From positions 12,280,534 through 12,344,533 of the forward strand of contig OY755247.1 in the NCBI GenBank assembly GCA_963576725.1: a stretch of DNA of 64,000 bases. The letters are read 5' to 3'. The first letter of the stretch is position 1, and each line of letters begins with the position of its first letter. Source of the stretch: Azorinus chamasolen. Taxonomy: Eukaryota > Mollusca > Bivalvia > Cardiida > Solecurtidae. Under the pieces are notes generated by a model, which ran no database searches, was not told where the DNA came from, and was given only the letters and a program-made list of their open reading frames with translations. The position numbers were made by a program, and so were the translations under genes. Of this stretch, positions 31,621 to 43,565 are shown in pieces.

Positions 31621-32218
31621 ATGGAGCATACCGATGCTAAACGGACTGGTGATGCCGCTACGCCCACGGGAAATACACGGGATGATAATGATGTCCACTG
31701 GTATGATCAACGCCTTACGGCGGTGCAACACAAAAAGGCCAGTAGATCACAGACGAAAACAAGTGTTTCCGTATCGGCACGTGAATTGATACGTGTTGGT
31801 GAGGAGAACGTGGAAGAAGTATTCAGCAGCCTATCAGAAGAGAAATGTATGATTATCAAGCTTCAGTCTTGGTTCAATTCGTATACAAAGAGTGAATTTA
31901 TTTCAGGGCTTATAGCTGACAGTGCGGCAGACGAGGCGCTGCTTGAGGAGACTCTTGACATACTCTTCGAAGAAACGCGCTCGCTCGGAGAATATCTGTA
32001 TCCCTATCCGGCGCATCAGCAGACATAATTACTGGAATATCTAAGATGAAGAGTGATATAAAGCCCGTTAAGGCGGAAATGGCTTCAAATGGCGACGAAA
32101 TCAGCCGTACAATGGAGAAAATAGAAACTCAATCGAAGCTTGCTAATAGGAGACTGAATCGTATTGAAGGCAAAGTGAAAATTGCGCAAAAAGACAAGAG
32201 GCTTTTACGTAGGCATTA
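31621..32218 (+). pseudogene. LINE ORF1-like protein, frameshifted
   Basis: The frame from 31621 (31603 if an earlier in-frame start is used) gives an acidic, helical protein with EELIRVGEENVEEVFSSL-like composition. It shifts near 32010 and continues as SADIITGISKMKSDIKPV and MEKIETQSKLANRRLNRIEG up to TAG at 32218. The second half looks like a coiled coil, as in many LINE ORF1 proteins. The weakly coding stretch to 32470 (IWPDNIQCLPWYSKNGYPK) may be its C-terminus or the start of ORF2. Confidence 0.5.
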
Positions 32219-32507
32219 GAGTGGAGTGTATTAAGCACTACATAGAAGGAAACGGAGGGCCCATAGTTGATAAAATTGAAATATTTCGCCGCGACATGGT
32301 AATGACGTGTTTCTGAGTATCAGTGTTGAAGTACATAACTGTTCTGTTTTAACCGAGTCCGAAATTTGGCCAGACAATATTCAGTGTCTCCCGTGGTATT
32401 CTAAAAACGGTTACCCGAAAAATAAGGATCAAGCACGTGAGAAACACAGTCTGGCAGGCATAACACTTCATAACTTGGAATGCTAGTGGACTTATGTCCA
32501 GTGCTTT

Positions 32508-33625
32508 TTAGCTCGCCTATTCGAAGAATAGTGGGGCTTATGGAATCACCTCGGAGTCGGCGTCGGCGTCGGCGTCGGCGTTGGCTTTTGCTGTTGGTTA
32601 AAGTTTTGGGGTAAGTGTTGAAATGCACTAATACTACATGAAATATTTGCCTTAGGAAGCTGATACTATCTCAAGGTTAAAGTTTTGGGGTAAGTGTTTA
32701 AATGCACTAATACTACATGAAGTATTTGCCCTAGGAAGCTGATACCTGAACTGGAGGTTCCAGGTGTGTTGAACATTGATGTAGTGTAGTTGAAATATAA
32801 AATAAAACTGAATTTTAGTCAAAATTTTACCTGTTTTGGACTTAGCTTTGTGGGCTGAAATAGGAAGGTTCAAGTTTTGGGGTAAGTGTTGAAATGCAAT
32901 AATACTACATGAAATATTTGCCCTAGAAAGCTGATATTTAGAATGGAGGTTTCCTGTGTGTTGAACATTGATGTAGTGTAGTTAAAATGTAAAATAAAAT
33001 TGAATTTTAGTCAAAATTTCACCTGTTTCGGACTTAGCTTTTTGGGCTGAAATCTCAAGGTTAAAGTTTTGGGGTAAGTGTTGAAATGCACTAATTCTAT
33101 ATGTAATATTTGCCGTAGGAAGCTGGTACTTGAAATGGAGGTTCCCGGGGTGTTGAACATTGATGTCGTGTAGTTAAAATGTAAAATAAAACGATTTTAG
33201 TCAAAAATTTTACCTGTTTTGGATTCAGCTTTTTGGGCTGAAATAGGAAGGTTAAAGTTTTGAGGTAAAAGTTGAAATGCACTAATACTACATGAAATAT
33301 TTGCCAGAGAAAGCTGATATCTGGAATGGAGGTTCCTTGTGTGTTGAACATTGATGTAGTGTAGTTAAAAATTAAAATAAAATTGAATTTTAGTCAAAAT
33401 TTTACCTGTATTGGACTTAGTTTTTTCGGCTGAAATCTCAAGGTTAAAGTTTTGGGGTAAGTGCACTAATACAACATGAAACACTTGCCATAGGTAGCTG
33501 GTATTTGGAATAGAGTTTGCCAGTAGGTTTAACATTGATGTAGTTCAGTTAAAATAGAAAATATATTGGACATCATCTTTGTAGACAAGGTCTACAATAG
33601 GCTTTGCTGTCCTGCGACAATCTAG
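32508..33625 (+). mobile_element. Pearl-like element K, precise insertion in LINE
   Basis: The cap CGCCTATTC-GAA-GAATAG (32513-32530) is followed by (GTCGGC)n at 32556-32582. About six monomers of roughly 175-180 bp follow (AAAGTTTTGGGGTAAGTG, TTGAACATTGATGTAGTG). The 3' end is a small hairpin TGTC-CTGC-GACA followed by AT and CTAG (33622-33625), then host TT. No target duplication can be seen. Confidence 0.75.
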
Positions 33626-34003
33626 TTATCTTAGCAATTTGCTAGTAATAAGTGATACTCATATATACGGGATATCTGAACATTGGCTGTATAGCCATGA
33701 TTTACACTTTTTGAATTCTATTCAAAAGGATTTAATGGATTTGGCAAATTTGACACTTCCCTTCTGATATCTAGTAACATACGTGTAGGTAAGGGTGGGT
33801 TAGCTTTAATTTGGCATAGAAGCCTAAATGATCAGGTAACGCCACTTACTGTTGATAACGATAGAATTATAGGCATTCAAGTACAGTTATCTAACCACAG
33901 TTTTATGTATGCATTGCAGGCATTCCCTTGTACTAATCACCTATTGAAAGTTACAGGGATTCAATCAGTTTACTGCATGCTTGTGTTAATGCATACGAGG
34001 GTA

Positions 34004-34121
34004 GAGTGATAGTTATGGGATATTCAATACTCACCGACATGGTGGATCATTTCTTAAACGTAATGACATTCGCAGTCGTGAACTCGTTTCGTTTATGGAA
34101 ACAAATAATGTTGTAGCTATT
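34004..34121 (+). repeat. LINE segment duplicated at 34940-35058
   Basis: GAGTGATAGTTATGGGATAT through AATAATGTTGTAGCTATTGA occurs here in LINE context and again 935 bp downstream inside pearl monomers, with only a few differences. Confidence 0.85.
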
Positions 34122-34454
34122 GACACGTTAGCGTTATGCACGGGTACTCATTCTACCTTTGTACCGTATGACGGTAAACACGAGTCCCTTTATTGATCAT
34201 GTTCTCGTTCCATGTGAATCGAATGATCTGGTAAATAACTGTTGCATTATGGATGATAATTGCTTAAATGTTTCAACTCACAGACCAGTTATATTCTCAA
34301 TGAGTATTCCTACAATGAATTATGGTGGCAAAGTACCCTCTGTTAAACCTATGGAATAGGTTTAAATGGAATAGAGTTAGCCAAACAGAGATCAATGGAT
34401 ACTGTAGTATGCTGTCTAATTTATTGTAAATACTTTAGACATAGGTTCATTAAT

Positions 34455-35652
34455 CTGTAGGCAAGAGTACATAACTCTGTCAAGCATTTTGACATAATTA
34501 TGGCACTTTTTAACTTGTTAAAGTCCACTTATTTACATAACCCCAAAATTTTTAACAAAGGCCAATAAATCCAAAAGTATTGAAGCCATAGTTATGGCCC
34601 TTGTTCATGACACTTTCTCTCATAATGCTCTTTCCATGTATGAAATTTCTATACGATGACAAGAGCCATGTAGGAGTTATCGTCCGGACAAGAAAGCGTT
34701 AAACAAATGTACAAGGGGCAATAACTCTAAATTTATTGAAGCCCGAGTTAAGGATCTTATGCATGACACTTTCTCTTATCATGATCTTTCCATGTATGAA
34801 GTTTCACTTCAATGGCATGTGCCATATAGGAATTATCGTTCTGACAAAATATTGTGATTTTTTTACAAAGGGTAATAACTCCAATATTATTGAAGCCAGA
34901 GTTGTGGACCTTGTGCATGACACTTCCTTTCGTCAGTTAGAGTGATAGTTATGGGATATTCAATACTCACCTACATGGTAGATCATTTCTTAAACGTAAT
35001 GACATTCGCAGTCGTGAACTCGTTTCGTTTATGGAAACAAATAATGTTGTAGCTATTGATAATATAAAATAATGTTGTAGCTACATGTATTGGACACGGG
35101 ATTACCTCAATATATATGAGGTTTCAATCCAATGACATGACCATATAGGAGTTATCGTCCGGACAAAAAAGTGTGATTTTTTTACAATGGCAAATAACTC
35201 CTGTTAGTGAAGCCAGAGTTATGGGCCTTGTGCATGCCACTTTCTCTTATCATGCTCTTTACATGTATGAAGTTCATTCCAATGGCATGTGCCATATAGG
35301 AGTTATCGTCCTGACAAAAAAAAATTGTGCATGACACTTCCTCTTGTAATGATCTTTCCAAATATGAAATTTCAATCCAATGGCATGAGCCATACAGGAG
35401 TTATCGTCCGGACAAAAAGTGTGATTTTTTATAAGGGGCAATAACTCCTATATTAGTGAAGCCAGAGTTATTGACCTTGTGCATGACACTTCCTCTCATT
35501 ATGCTCTTTCCATATATGAAGTTTCAATCAACTGGCATCAGGCGTATTGAAGTTAACGTCCGGACAATAAGTGTGACGGACAGACGGACAGACATACAGA
35601 CCACTCTCACAAAAACGATATGTCTCCCCCATATAAATATGGGGTAGACATA
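34455..35652 (-). mobile_element. Pearl-like element D (H type, minus), chimeric
   Basis: The cap TATGTCTCCCC..GGGTAGACATA lies at the right (35621-35650), preceded by a CAGACGGACAGAC microsatellite. The monomers are the complement of those in element H and in the same order. The left edge (34455-34545) is a monomer of the element G type in the opposite orientation (GTAGGCAAGAGTACATAACT). A LINE piece (34940-35058) interrupts the array. Confidence 0.65.
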
Positions 35653-35770
35653 ATAAGAGTAGGGCATCACGCCCGGGTTTCTCTGTATCCTCTCCCTTCT
35701 CTCTGGGGCGTCCAATTAGCGCATAGTGAGCAGAAACTGTCGGTAATCAACACAAACAAACAACCATAAT

Positions 35771-37066
35771 TATGTCTCCCCCATTTATGGGGAGACATAT
35801 TATTTTTTCCAGAGTTGTCTGTCTGTCCGTCCGTCCGTCTGTCCGTCCGTCCGTCCGTCTGTCTGACTGTCCGTCACAAACTTGTGTCGCGTGTATCTCT
35901 GAAATTAGTTGGGCTAGAGTCACCAAACAGGAATGTTCACCAGCATAAGTTGTTGTGCACCTGGGGGTTTGAATTGTCTCCCCCTGATAACTTTGGAGTT
36001 ATTGCCCCTGATGACTTAAAATTAGAAAAACTTTGTGTCGCGCGTATCTCTGAAACCGCTAGTACTAGAGTCACCAAACTTCACAGGAATGTTCACCAGC
36101 ATAAGTTGATGTGCACCTATGTTTTTTTAATTGGCTCATCTTGATAATTCTTGAGTTATTGCCCCTGATATGAACACTTAAATTTATACAAACTTTGTGC
36201 TGCGCGTATCTCTAAAACCAGTAGGGCTAGAGTCATTAAACTTCACAGGAATGTTGACCATGAGTTCTTGTGCACCTGTGATTTTTAATTGTATCCCCTG
36301 TTAATTTTGGAGTTACTGCCCCTGATGACTTAAAATTAGACAAACTTTACTTAGTGTGGTGCGTATCTCTAAAACAACTAGGGCTAGAGTCACCAAACTT
36401 CACAGGAATGTTGACCAGCATGAGTTCTTGTGCAACTGGGATTTTTGATTTGTCTCCCCTTGATAACTTTGGAGTTATAGCCCCTGATACGATTACTTAA
36501 AATTAGAGAAACTTTGTACCATGCATATCTTTAAATCCATTAGGGCTAGAGTCACCAAACTTCACAGGAATGTTGACCAGCATGAGTTGTTGTGCACCTG
36601 TTTTTTTTAATTGTCTCCCCATGATAATTCTTGAGTTATTGCCCCAGATATGATAACTTAAAATTCGAGAAATTTTGTGCTGCACGTATTTCTGAAACCA
36701 GTAGGGGTAGAGTCACCAAACTTCACAGGAATGTTCACCTGCATGAGTTGTTGTGCATCTAGGGTTTTGAAATGTCTCCGCCTGATAACTTTAGAGTTAC
36801 TGCCACTTAAAATAAGAGAAACTTTGTGTCGTGCGTACCTCTGAAACCACTAGTACTAGAGTCACCAACTTCACAGGAATGTTGACCAGCATGTGTTGTT
36901 GTGTACCCGGGGTTTTTGAATTGTCTCCCCAGATAATGTTGGAGTTATTGCCCCTGATGACTTTAAATTAGACCGTGATAAGTTTGGATTTACAGAAATT
37001 ACACTTGTGTGTTGGAAAGAGAATGGGAGGGGAGACATCTGTTTTGTGACAAAAACAAACACCTAG
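35771..37066 (+). mobile_element. Pearl-like element E
   Basis: The cap TATGTCTCCCCC and its complement (35771-35799) is followed by (GTCC/GTCT)n at 35816-35872. About seven monomers of roughly 160 bp follow (GAGTCACCAAACTTCACAGG, TTGGAGTTATTGCCCCTGA). The 3' end is GTTTTGTGACAAAAAC, a hairpin, then CTAG (37063-37066). Cap and 3' end match element H, but the monomers do not. Confidence 0.8.
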
Positions 37067-37164
37067 TTAAATATTAGCTGTCAGGGTGCAGACCGGCTTT
37101 ACGCTGGTTTTGTTGATTGTATTTATATAACGTCTGAGGTTAATCTCCCTTATAAGAGTTACCG

Positions 37165-38215
37165 CTCGTAGCTTAAGCCATATTGGGACCAATCTTTGAA
37201 AGATTTACATGCAGTTATGAAATTAAGACGAAATGAGTGCGTGTTCGAAGGCAAACCACACTATCCAGTCTCGCAATCCTTTTCTACGTACAAGTCCGCT
37301 AAGTGTGAGTTTCGGGCTTGTCATAGAAGAAGGGTAGGTGAGTATTTAAGAGAGTTAAATGACGAGATTGACCGATCGGCTGGTGTAGACTGGCTTATTT
37401 TGGCGTCTATTTAGCGCAAGAAAAAAAGATAGAATACTTAAAGCAGGCTGTGAAATTAAGTTTAAAGGATAAACATTGAAGGACACAACAGTCGCTTGGG
37501 GACACTATTTTTCAGCATTGTATTCAGATACGGAAAATAATTGTTATGACGAGGAGTTCTATGAGCGCATCACCAACACTATGGATGATATTAAACGTAT
37601 GGATATTACTGTAAATGAAAATGTTATTGAAAGTGAAATTCTAATGTGTGATTTTGATGGCATCTTTAATGAGCATTTTCTTTATGGAGGCATTACATTG
37701 CAATTATATATTACCACTTTATTCAATATGCTGTATAAGCTGTCAAATATCCCAGCTGACCTTAAAAGGAAGCTATAGTTACCCTTCATAAGGGGGGGGG
37801 GTATGCCTAAAGACGATCCGAAGAACTATCGTGCAATCACGTTATCATCTTGTATACTGAAGTAATATAAGAGTGTTTTGCTTGAACAACTGAAGAATAA
37901 TTTAAGCATGTCTGTCCATGGACTTCAGGATGGGTTTTAGAGTAACAGAGGCTGTATCATGACGTCATTTTTTTGAGAATGATATCACTTTATATGCATG
38001 TTTCTTGGATGTAAAACAGGCCTCCGATCGAGTTTGGCACGATGGTTTGTTTTACAAACTTTACCGTGCCAAGGCGGTACTCTCTTTGTTACCCTTCCTT
38101 TTGTTTGCCTTACGTCTTTGTGCTTGTGATTTTGTTCATGTGTGGAGTGTTTGTCTCAAGTTCTTCTGTGTCTGTTGGTGTTTTCTGTGTTCATCTGGTG
38201 TGTGAGTGTGCGTTT

Positions 38216-38257
<42 letters not shown>

Positions 38258-39410
38258 TGCTATCTATCGGTGTTTTGGTGGTGGTTGTGTCTTGTATGTA
38301 GCTTTGCCTGCTTGACCTTACTACTTTTCCATTTACAAGAACGATTTACCGTTACACAGTGTGATAGAGATGCATAGTAATATGTTTAGTTGTGTTTTAC
38401 ACAAGGGTTTTAGGTCTGACTGGTTCTCCATTAGACAGGGAACGAAACAATGTGGAATATGGTCACCATTTCTATATCTGTTTCATCAATGAATTAATCG
38501 AAAGGCTAGTGGATTTAGACGTTGGTTTTTCTTTGAGTGAAGGTAATAGCTTTTGTGCCCCTACTGTGGCTGGCGATATGCTTTTGCTTTCACTTACAAA
38601 GATATCTTTACAGGTTATGTTGAACGATTGTTACCGCAATTCTTGTCTTTGGAGATATCAATATAACCATAGTAAATGTGGTGTACTACTTTTTGCTTGT
38701 AAGCAGCAAAGACAGCTATAACAATGTGACCTATTTCTACCTTGGGACTGATGTGTTACCGGCAGTGCAGACCTACAAGTATGTCGTTGTTTTATTCGAG
38801 GGGAATATATAATCTCATGCTCTTATTAAAGAATCTTGTAACAAGATAAGGGGTACATTCTTTAATTTGACAAATTATGGTTTAAGTGACGATGGCTTAC
38901 AACCGACCAGTTGTAAGTGTATATATAATGTTGTAGTTATACCTAAAGCTTTATTCGGATGCGAATGTTGGCCACTGTTAAGTAAATTTGAGTTACTGCT
39001 ACTTGAGCGAGCCAATCGTTTATGCTTAAAGTACATATAGGGTTTCAGCTCAAGGACCAGTACAGACTGCGTTTTAATCATGATTGTTTTGCCTACCGAT
39101 TGCCTCGGAAATAGAGCGGAGGAAACTTACCCTTTTGGGTCAGTTATGCAGGTTAGAAGCCGATTGTGATGTAAAACAAATGTTTTTATTTAGATTAAGT
39201 TCATACTTTTTAAGCAAAGTTAAGCTTGGAGTTATGCCGGATACAGACCAGATACTGATCAAATATAGTTTGAGACATTTCATAGTGCAATATGTAAATG
39301 AAGGATCTTTTCCTAGTAAGGATTGTTGGAATCGCACGATTAAAAGAGCGATAAGAAATTCCTGTTTTAGAATGGAATACTCGCACATCTGTTGTGAGAT
39401 TTGGTAGATT
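37165..39410 (+). pseudogene. LINE ORF2 reverse transcriptase and C-terminus, split by Naiad tail
   Basis: The order is KDLHAVMKLRRNE linker, NEHFLYGGITLQ, LKDDPKNYRAITLSS-like text with frameshifts, motif A CFLDVKQASDRVWHDGL (38005-38060), the Naiad tail insertion, IRQGTKQCGIWSPFLYLCF, and CAPTVAGDMLLLSLT. The last should be A-D-D but reads A-G-D, a lost catalytic Asp. KALFGCECWPLL and LLLERANRLCLKY follow. Many stops. It is the downstream half of the LINE that starts at 31621. Confidence 0.65.
38066..38335 (+). mobile_element. Naiad 3' tail inserted in LINE RT
   Basis: The tail starts CCGTGCCAAGGCGGTACTC, has a GT run at 38215-38256, and ends GACCTTACTACTTTTCCATT. It sits 5 codons after LINE motif A. 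This is a minimal 270-bp tail, so it arose by strong 5' truncation. Confidence 0.7.
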
Positions 39411-39654
39411 TAGATCTGTCCACTGTAACTATCAACTGTGTAATTAATGGACATTTTCTCAACTGTTTCCTAAAGTGTTAACCTATGTTAAGCCAGTTGC
39501 TCAGTTAGTGAACTCCAAAGTTGTGGAAATTGTAAAGTCAATGCATGGAATTTACAAAAAACCATGGTTAATTTTGATAGTGGAATTTTATTGTGATAAG
39601 AAACAATAAGAAATCACCCATTTTCAGAATATATGTACTTCACAAAAACAGTGA

Positions 39655-39860
39655 TTGTGTGGCGGCCGTTAAAAGTCGCCCCATACTTCATTCTCAGTGT
39701 TGTTATATTTTCTAGTCCTTCGAGATCATTAGTTTTGATGTTATTAGTTTTGAAAATTGAATACTTCTTAAGCCGGTGCTAGTGGGCGTGAGTAGTGTTG
39801 CACTTTTAATTACTACTCATGAACAGACTCAATAAAACCGAGTCTGCAATTTTTGGCCGG
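39655..39860 (+). repeat. LTR-like repeat (solo), plus strand
   Basis: TGTGGCGGCCGTTAAAAG, GTGTTGCACTTTTAATTAC, AATAAA within a CAGACTC/GAGTCTG stem. It matches 26242-26476 in the other orientation. The end is cut by the pearl array at about 39860. Confidence 0.5.
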
Positions 39861-39884
39861 ATTGCTCGCAATCCAGGCTTATAG

Positions 39885-42265
39885 ATTGGCGAATGCCGTC
39901 CGTCCGTCCGTCCGGTTGACCTGTGTTAGTTATAGCCAAAGTATAATACCTACAGTAACCAAACTTGGCATGTGGGTCAGAATGATGGCCACATTACATG
40001 TCATAGGTTAGCAGGTTACTATGACCCCTTTGTGACCTAGATTTTACGCTTCAATGACTTAGAGAATTTCCAGGTTGACCTTTTTGTTTGTGTTAGTTAT
40101 AGCCAAAGTATAACACCTACAGTAACCAAACTTGGCATGTGGGTTCAGAATGAGGGTCACATTACATGTCATAGGTTAGCAGGTTACTATGACCCCTTTG
40201 TGACCTAGATTTTACGCTTCATTGACTTAGAGAATTTCCAGGTTGACCTTTTTGGTTTTTTTATTATTATTATACCACATTTATATTGCGCACTTTTCAC
40301 ACCGGATATGTGCGTTCAAAGGCGCTTAACATAAATAAGTTGCATGTACAAAACTGAGTATATATAATGCTTACAGAATATTTAAAACAAATGAAATTTA
40401 AGATAGAGATATCGATAAAAATATTAAAAGTGGAATTAATTTAAGAATCATAGAACAAAAATAAAATCAAAATCATCCTTTTCTGTACGTTTTATGTCCA
40501 TAAATCATAGGAAATAGACGAATGCTGTGACTATATTGTGTCAGTCCACTCATATCACTGAAACTGTAATGAAACATTATATATATGATCAGTGTCGGTA
40601 CGCCAGAACCACCTGGATTGGCATACAACACTATAATAAGATATTGTCTTACTTATGTAGGACAATGGGTTAACAGAATAGGACAATTTTGTAGCTAATG
40701 CATATAATGCATATAAACTACACAATGCAATACAAACATTACAAACAACCAACCAATATAATTATACACTCAGCATGCAAAGCTGGCGAAGGAGTATCAT
40801 AAAATCAGTCCAGCCGACACTGAAATGAGGCACATAATGCCACCCGAGCCACAAACCTCAAATAGATCAGGGACTATCCCTACCATCAAGATCCACCACC
40901 CACACAACACGAGCCACACATCAGGCGCCCACAAACAGTGCGCAACTAAAACAACTGACAGGACACTCCTCAACCAATATTTTGCAAGCAGGAAATGTCT
41001 GAAAGGAGAGAAATGTCCCGACAGTCACAAGAGAATGGCAGGATCGACACTCCGTGGCTAAGGCAGCAGTCATCATGATTAATAGTTATCTACATTTACC
41101 TGTCTTTGCAATGTCCTAGTAAAATAGGTTGAAGAAATGCGTTTTCAGACATTTTTTAAAGGATGCAAGTGAGTTTATTTTCGATCGCTAACTTATAAAC
41201 GACTTGGCCTAGAATCTTCAAACTTGCTGTGGTGGTTGGTAATGACAACTAGATGACCCCTATTGTTTTTGAGCTCACTAGGTCAAAGGTCAAGGTCACA
41301 ATGACCTTAACTGATGAAATAGTTTCCGATCAATAACTTCTCAAGGGTTTGGTTTGGGATTTTCAAACTTGCTGTGGTGGTTCGTCATGACCACTAGATG
41401 ACTCCTATTGTTTTTTTTCTCAAAGGTCAAGGTCACCATGACCTTAAGTCGTAAAATGGGTTCTGATCAATAACTGCTCAAGGGTTTTGCTTAGGATCTT
41501 CAAGTTTGCTGTGGTGGTTGGTCCTGACAACTAGATGACCCCTATAGTTTTATGACACTAGGTCAAAGGTCAAGGTCACCATGACCTTAACTCGTTAAAT
41601 GGTTTCCGATCAATAACTGCTCAAGGGTTTGGCTTAGAATATTTAAACTTGCTGTGGTAGTTGGCCATGACCACTGGATGACTCCTATTGTTTTTGAGGT
41701 CAAAGGTCAAGGTCACCATGACCTTAACTAGTAAAATAGTTTCTGATCAATAACTGCTCAAGGGTTTGGCTTAGGGTCTTCAAACTTGCTGTGGTGGTTG
41801 GTCATGACAACTAGATGACCCCTATTGTTTTTGAGGTCATTAGGTCAAAGATTAAGGTCACCATGACCTTAACTGATGAAATGGTTTGTTTCCGATTAAT
41901 AACTGCTCAATGGTTTGGTTGGGGATCTTCAAACTTGATGTGATGGTTGGTCGTGACCACTAGATGACCCTATAGTTGTTGAGATCACTAGGTCAAAGGT
42001 CAAGGTCACTATGACCTTAACTTGTGAAATGTTTTCAGATCAATAAATGATTAGTGGTTTGGCTTAGGATCGTCAAAATTGCTGTGATGATTAGTCATGA
42101 TCACTAGATGACCTCTATAGTTGATGTCACTAGATCAAAGGTCAGGGGGTCTGAGGGGTATACCTGTTTTACAAACATCTCTTGTTTTTTACGCTTCAAT
42201 GAATTTCTAGGTTGACCTTTTTAACATGTGGAGTCATAATGAGGACCTCATTACATGCAATTGGA
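39885..42265 (+). mobile_element. Pearl-like composite F
   Basis: A (CCGT)n start at 39898-39913 leads into two 167-bp monomers (GTTAGTTATAGCCAAAGTAT). After a CR1 3' end (40259-41165) comes a second array (41166-42187) of about seven monomers of roughly 150 bp with AGGTCAAAGGTCAAGGTCAC and ACTTGCTGTGGTGGTTGG. Its end is TTTACAAACATCTCTTGTTT. A piece of the first monomer type then resumes (42191-42265), so the second array lies within the first. Confidence 0.65.
40259..41165 (-). mobile_element. CR1-like 3' end, copy 2
   Basis: It matches 27930-29250 in order: ATT microsatellite and CCACATTTATATTGCGC at the 3' end, GTAGGACAATGGGTTAACAG, and ATCCCTACCATCAAGATCCACC. It ends (5' truncation) at GGATGCAAGTGAG. 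Confidence 0.75.
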
Positions 42266-42574
42266 ATATGTTTAACTATTTATTATGCCTTCAGCATCTG
42301 CTGATACAGAAATGTACAATGATTGACTGCTCATCTATATAACTTTAATCGGCAATTCGGCCATACCGACATTGGTGGTGTCTTGTCTCTTTTTGTATTT
42401 CTACTTTTGCTTTTGAAGGATCACCCATTTTCAGAATGTATCAAACAAGTATTCCGAACAAATATGAATGAGCAAACATACTAATCAAGCAAGAAATATA
42501 CGGAGCAAACAGATAAGGAATAAATAGCAACGATTGAGCTATATAGCGACATGATAAAAAAAATATATTTCATA

Positions 42575-42660
42575 AGCAAACAGAGCAGACCCTGATCAGA
42601 CTGATCCTACAGGAGTGTCAAATCTTGGTATGTTCTATTTGCCAAAGTGTTAAAATGCAT
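42575..42660. repeat. GATCAGAC hairpin
   Basis: AAGCAAACAGAGCAGACCCTG, GATCAGACTGATCC, return arm diverged. Confidence 0.5.
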
Positions 42661-42784
42661 ATGTACAGATATAAGTACATTTATAGTAAAATATAGCACG
42701 ATATAGATCTATTGTCTGAGAAGGGTAAACTATTTTGCATCAGTCAAAATCTCATGCACGGAACTAACTCTGTGTGCGTGTATA

Positions 42785-42930
42785 TTGAATGAATGAATGA
42801 ATGAATGAAAGACTTTATTTAACGAGGGTAGCTCAATTAGTCATAATGACTAATCGACATTGAGGCCCTCAAACAAGAATTTCATACAAAATACAAAACA
42901 GCAAAACATAGATCTATATGCACTAACAAC
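42785..42930 (-). mobile_element. LINE 3' end with ATTC tail
   Basis: The minus strand ends GCTACCCTCGTTAAATAAAG, then TCTTTCATTCATTCATTC. It contains a GATTAGTCATTATGACTAAT inverted repeat. Such an end with an (ATTC)n tail is usual for CR1/Rex-type LINEs. The coding part is missing. Confidence 0.55.
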
Positions 42931-43565
42931 AAATCAGTTTTCAGAAATTAACTCTTTGCACGCTAAGTAATGTTGCATCTGAAAAAATAATAACTATTGT
43001 ATGCATCAATTTGCAGATTCTTCAAGGATACGCAGTCGGGACCTGATAAAACTCCGTGTAATTTGGCGTTTAATCAGGATCCAATCTGTTATAATACATT
43101 CGATTTGACACTAACATCCAAAAAGTTAATTTAAAGCTAATAAGTTAATAAGTTAATGTTGCACAGGCAAATGAAAAGGACAGCTAGGCTAAATACCATT
43201 TGACCCTGATTCAGGTGGGTGCATTGTATACATGTATACACGTGCTATTAAAACCACATATTTGTGACGTCATTTACCCACACTGTCATTACTATATAAA
43301 TACGAGAAAATAGGTTAAGCTCAGTGGATCTATTAGTTAAATAACATGTGCTCTGCTTTATTTTTTGAAAAATGCAGTTAGAGTGTAAACTAAGTTAACC
43401 TAATGAGACTTTGAGTTATTCAACGTCTCATTTGAATCCAAACTGTATGCACACTGTTTATGCAAGACGAATGGCGTGGAATGAATGAATGAATGAAAGG
43501 CCTGAGAGTAACTATCACCTTATCTTCCCTAGGGTCCTCAAAAACATTCCAAACAAAACATAACA

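Larger units (their letters stand above)
32475..34380 (+). pseudogene. LINE ORF2 endonuclease domain, split by pearl element K
   Basis: ITWNASGLMSSAF (32478-32508) continues after the pearl insertion as LSNLLVISDTHIYGISEHWLY, then GKGGLALIWH. IDHVLVPCESNDL, DDNCLNVSTHRPVI (near 34190-34290) closes the endonuclease domain. Stops and frameshifts are frequent, so it is dead. Removal of element K rejoins the codons across the site. Confidence 0.65.

Noticed and set aside
37196..37778. Two short ORFs as host genes
   Set aside because: They are the linker and start of the LINE RT, in line with the motifs upstream and downstream.
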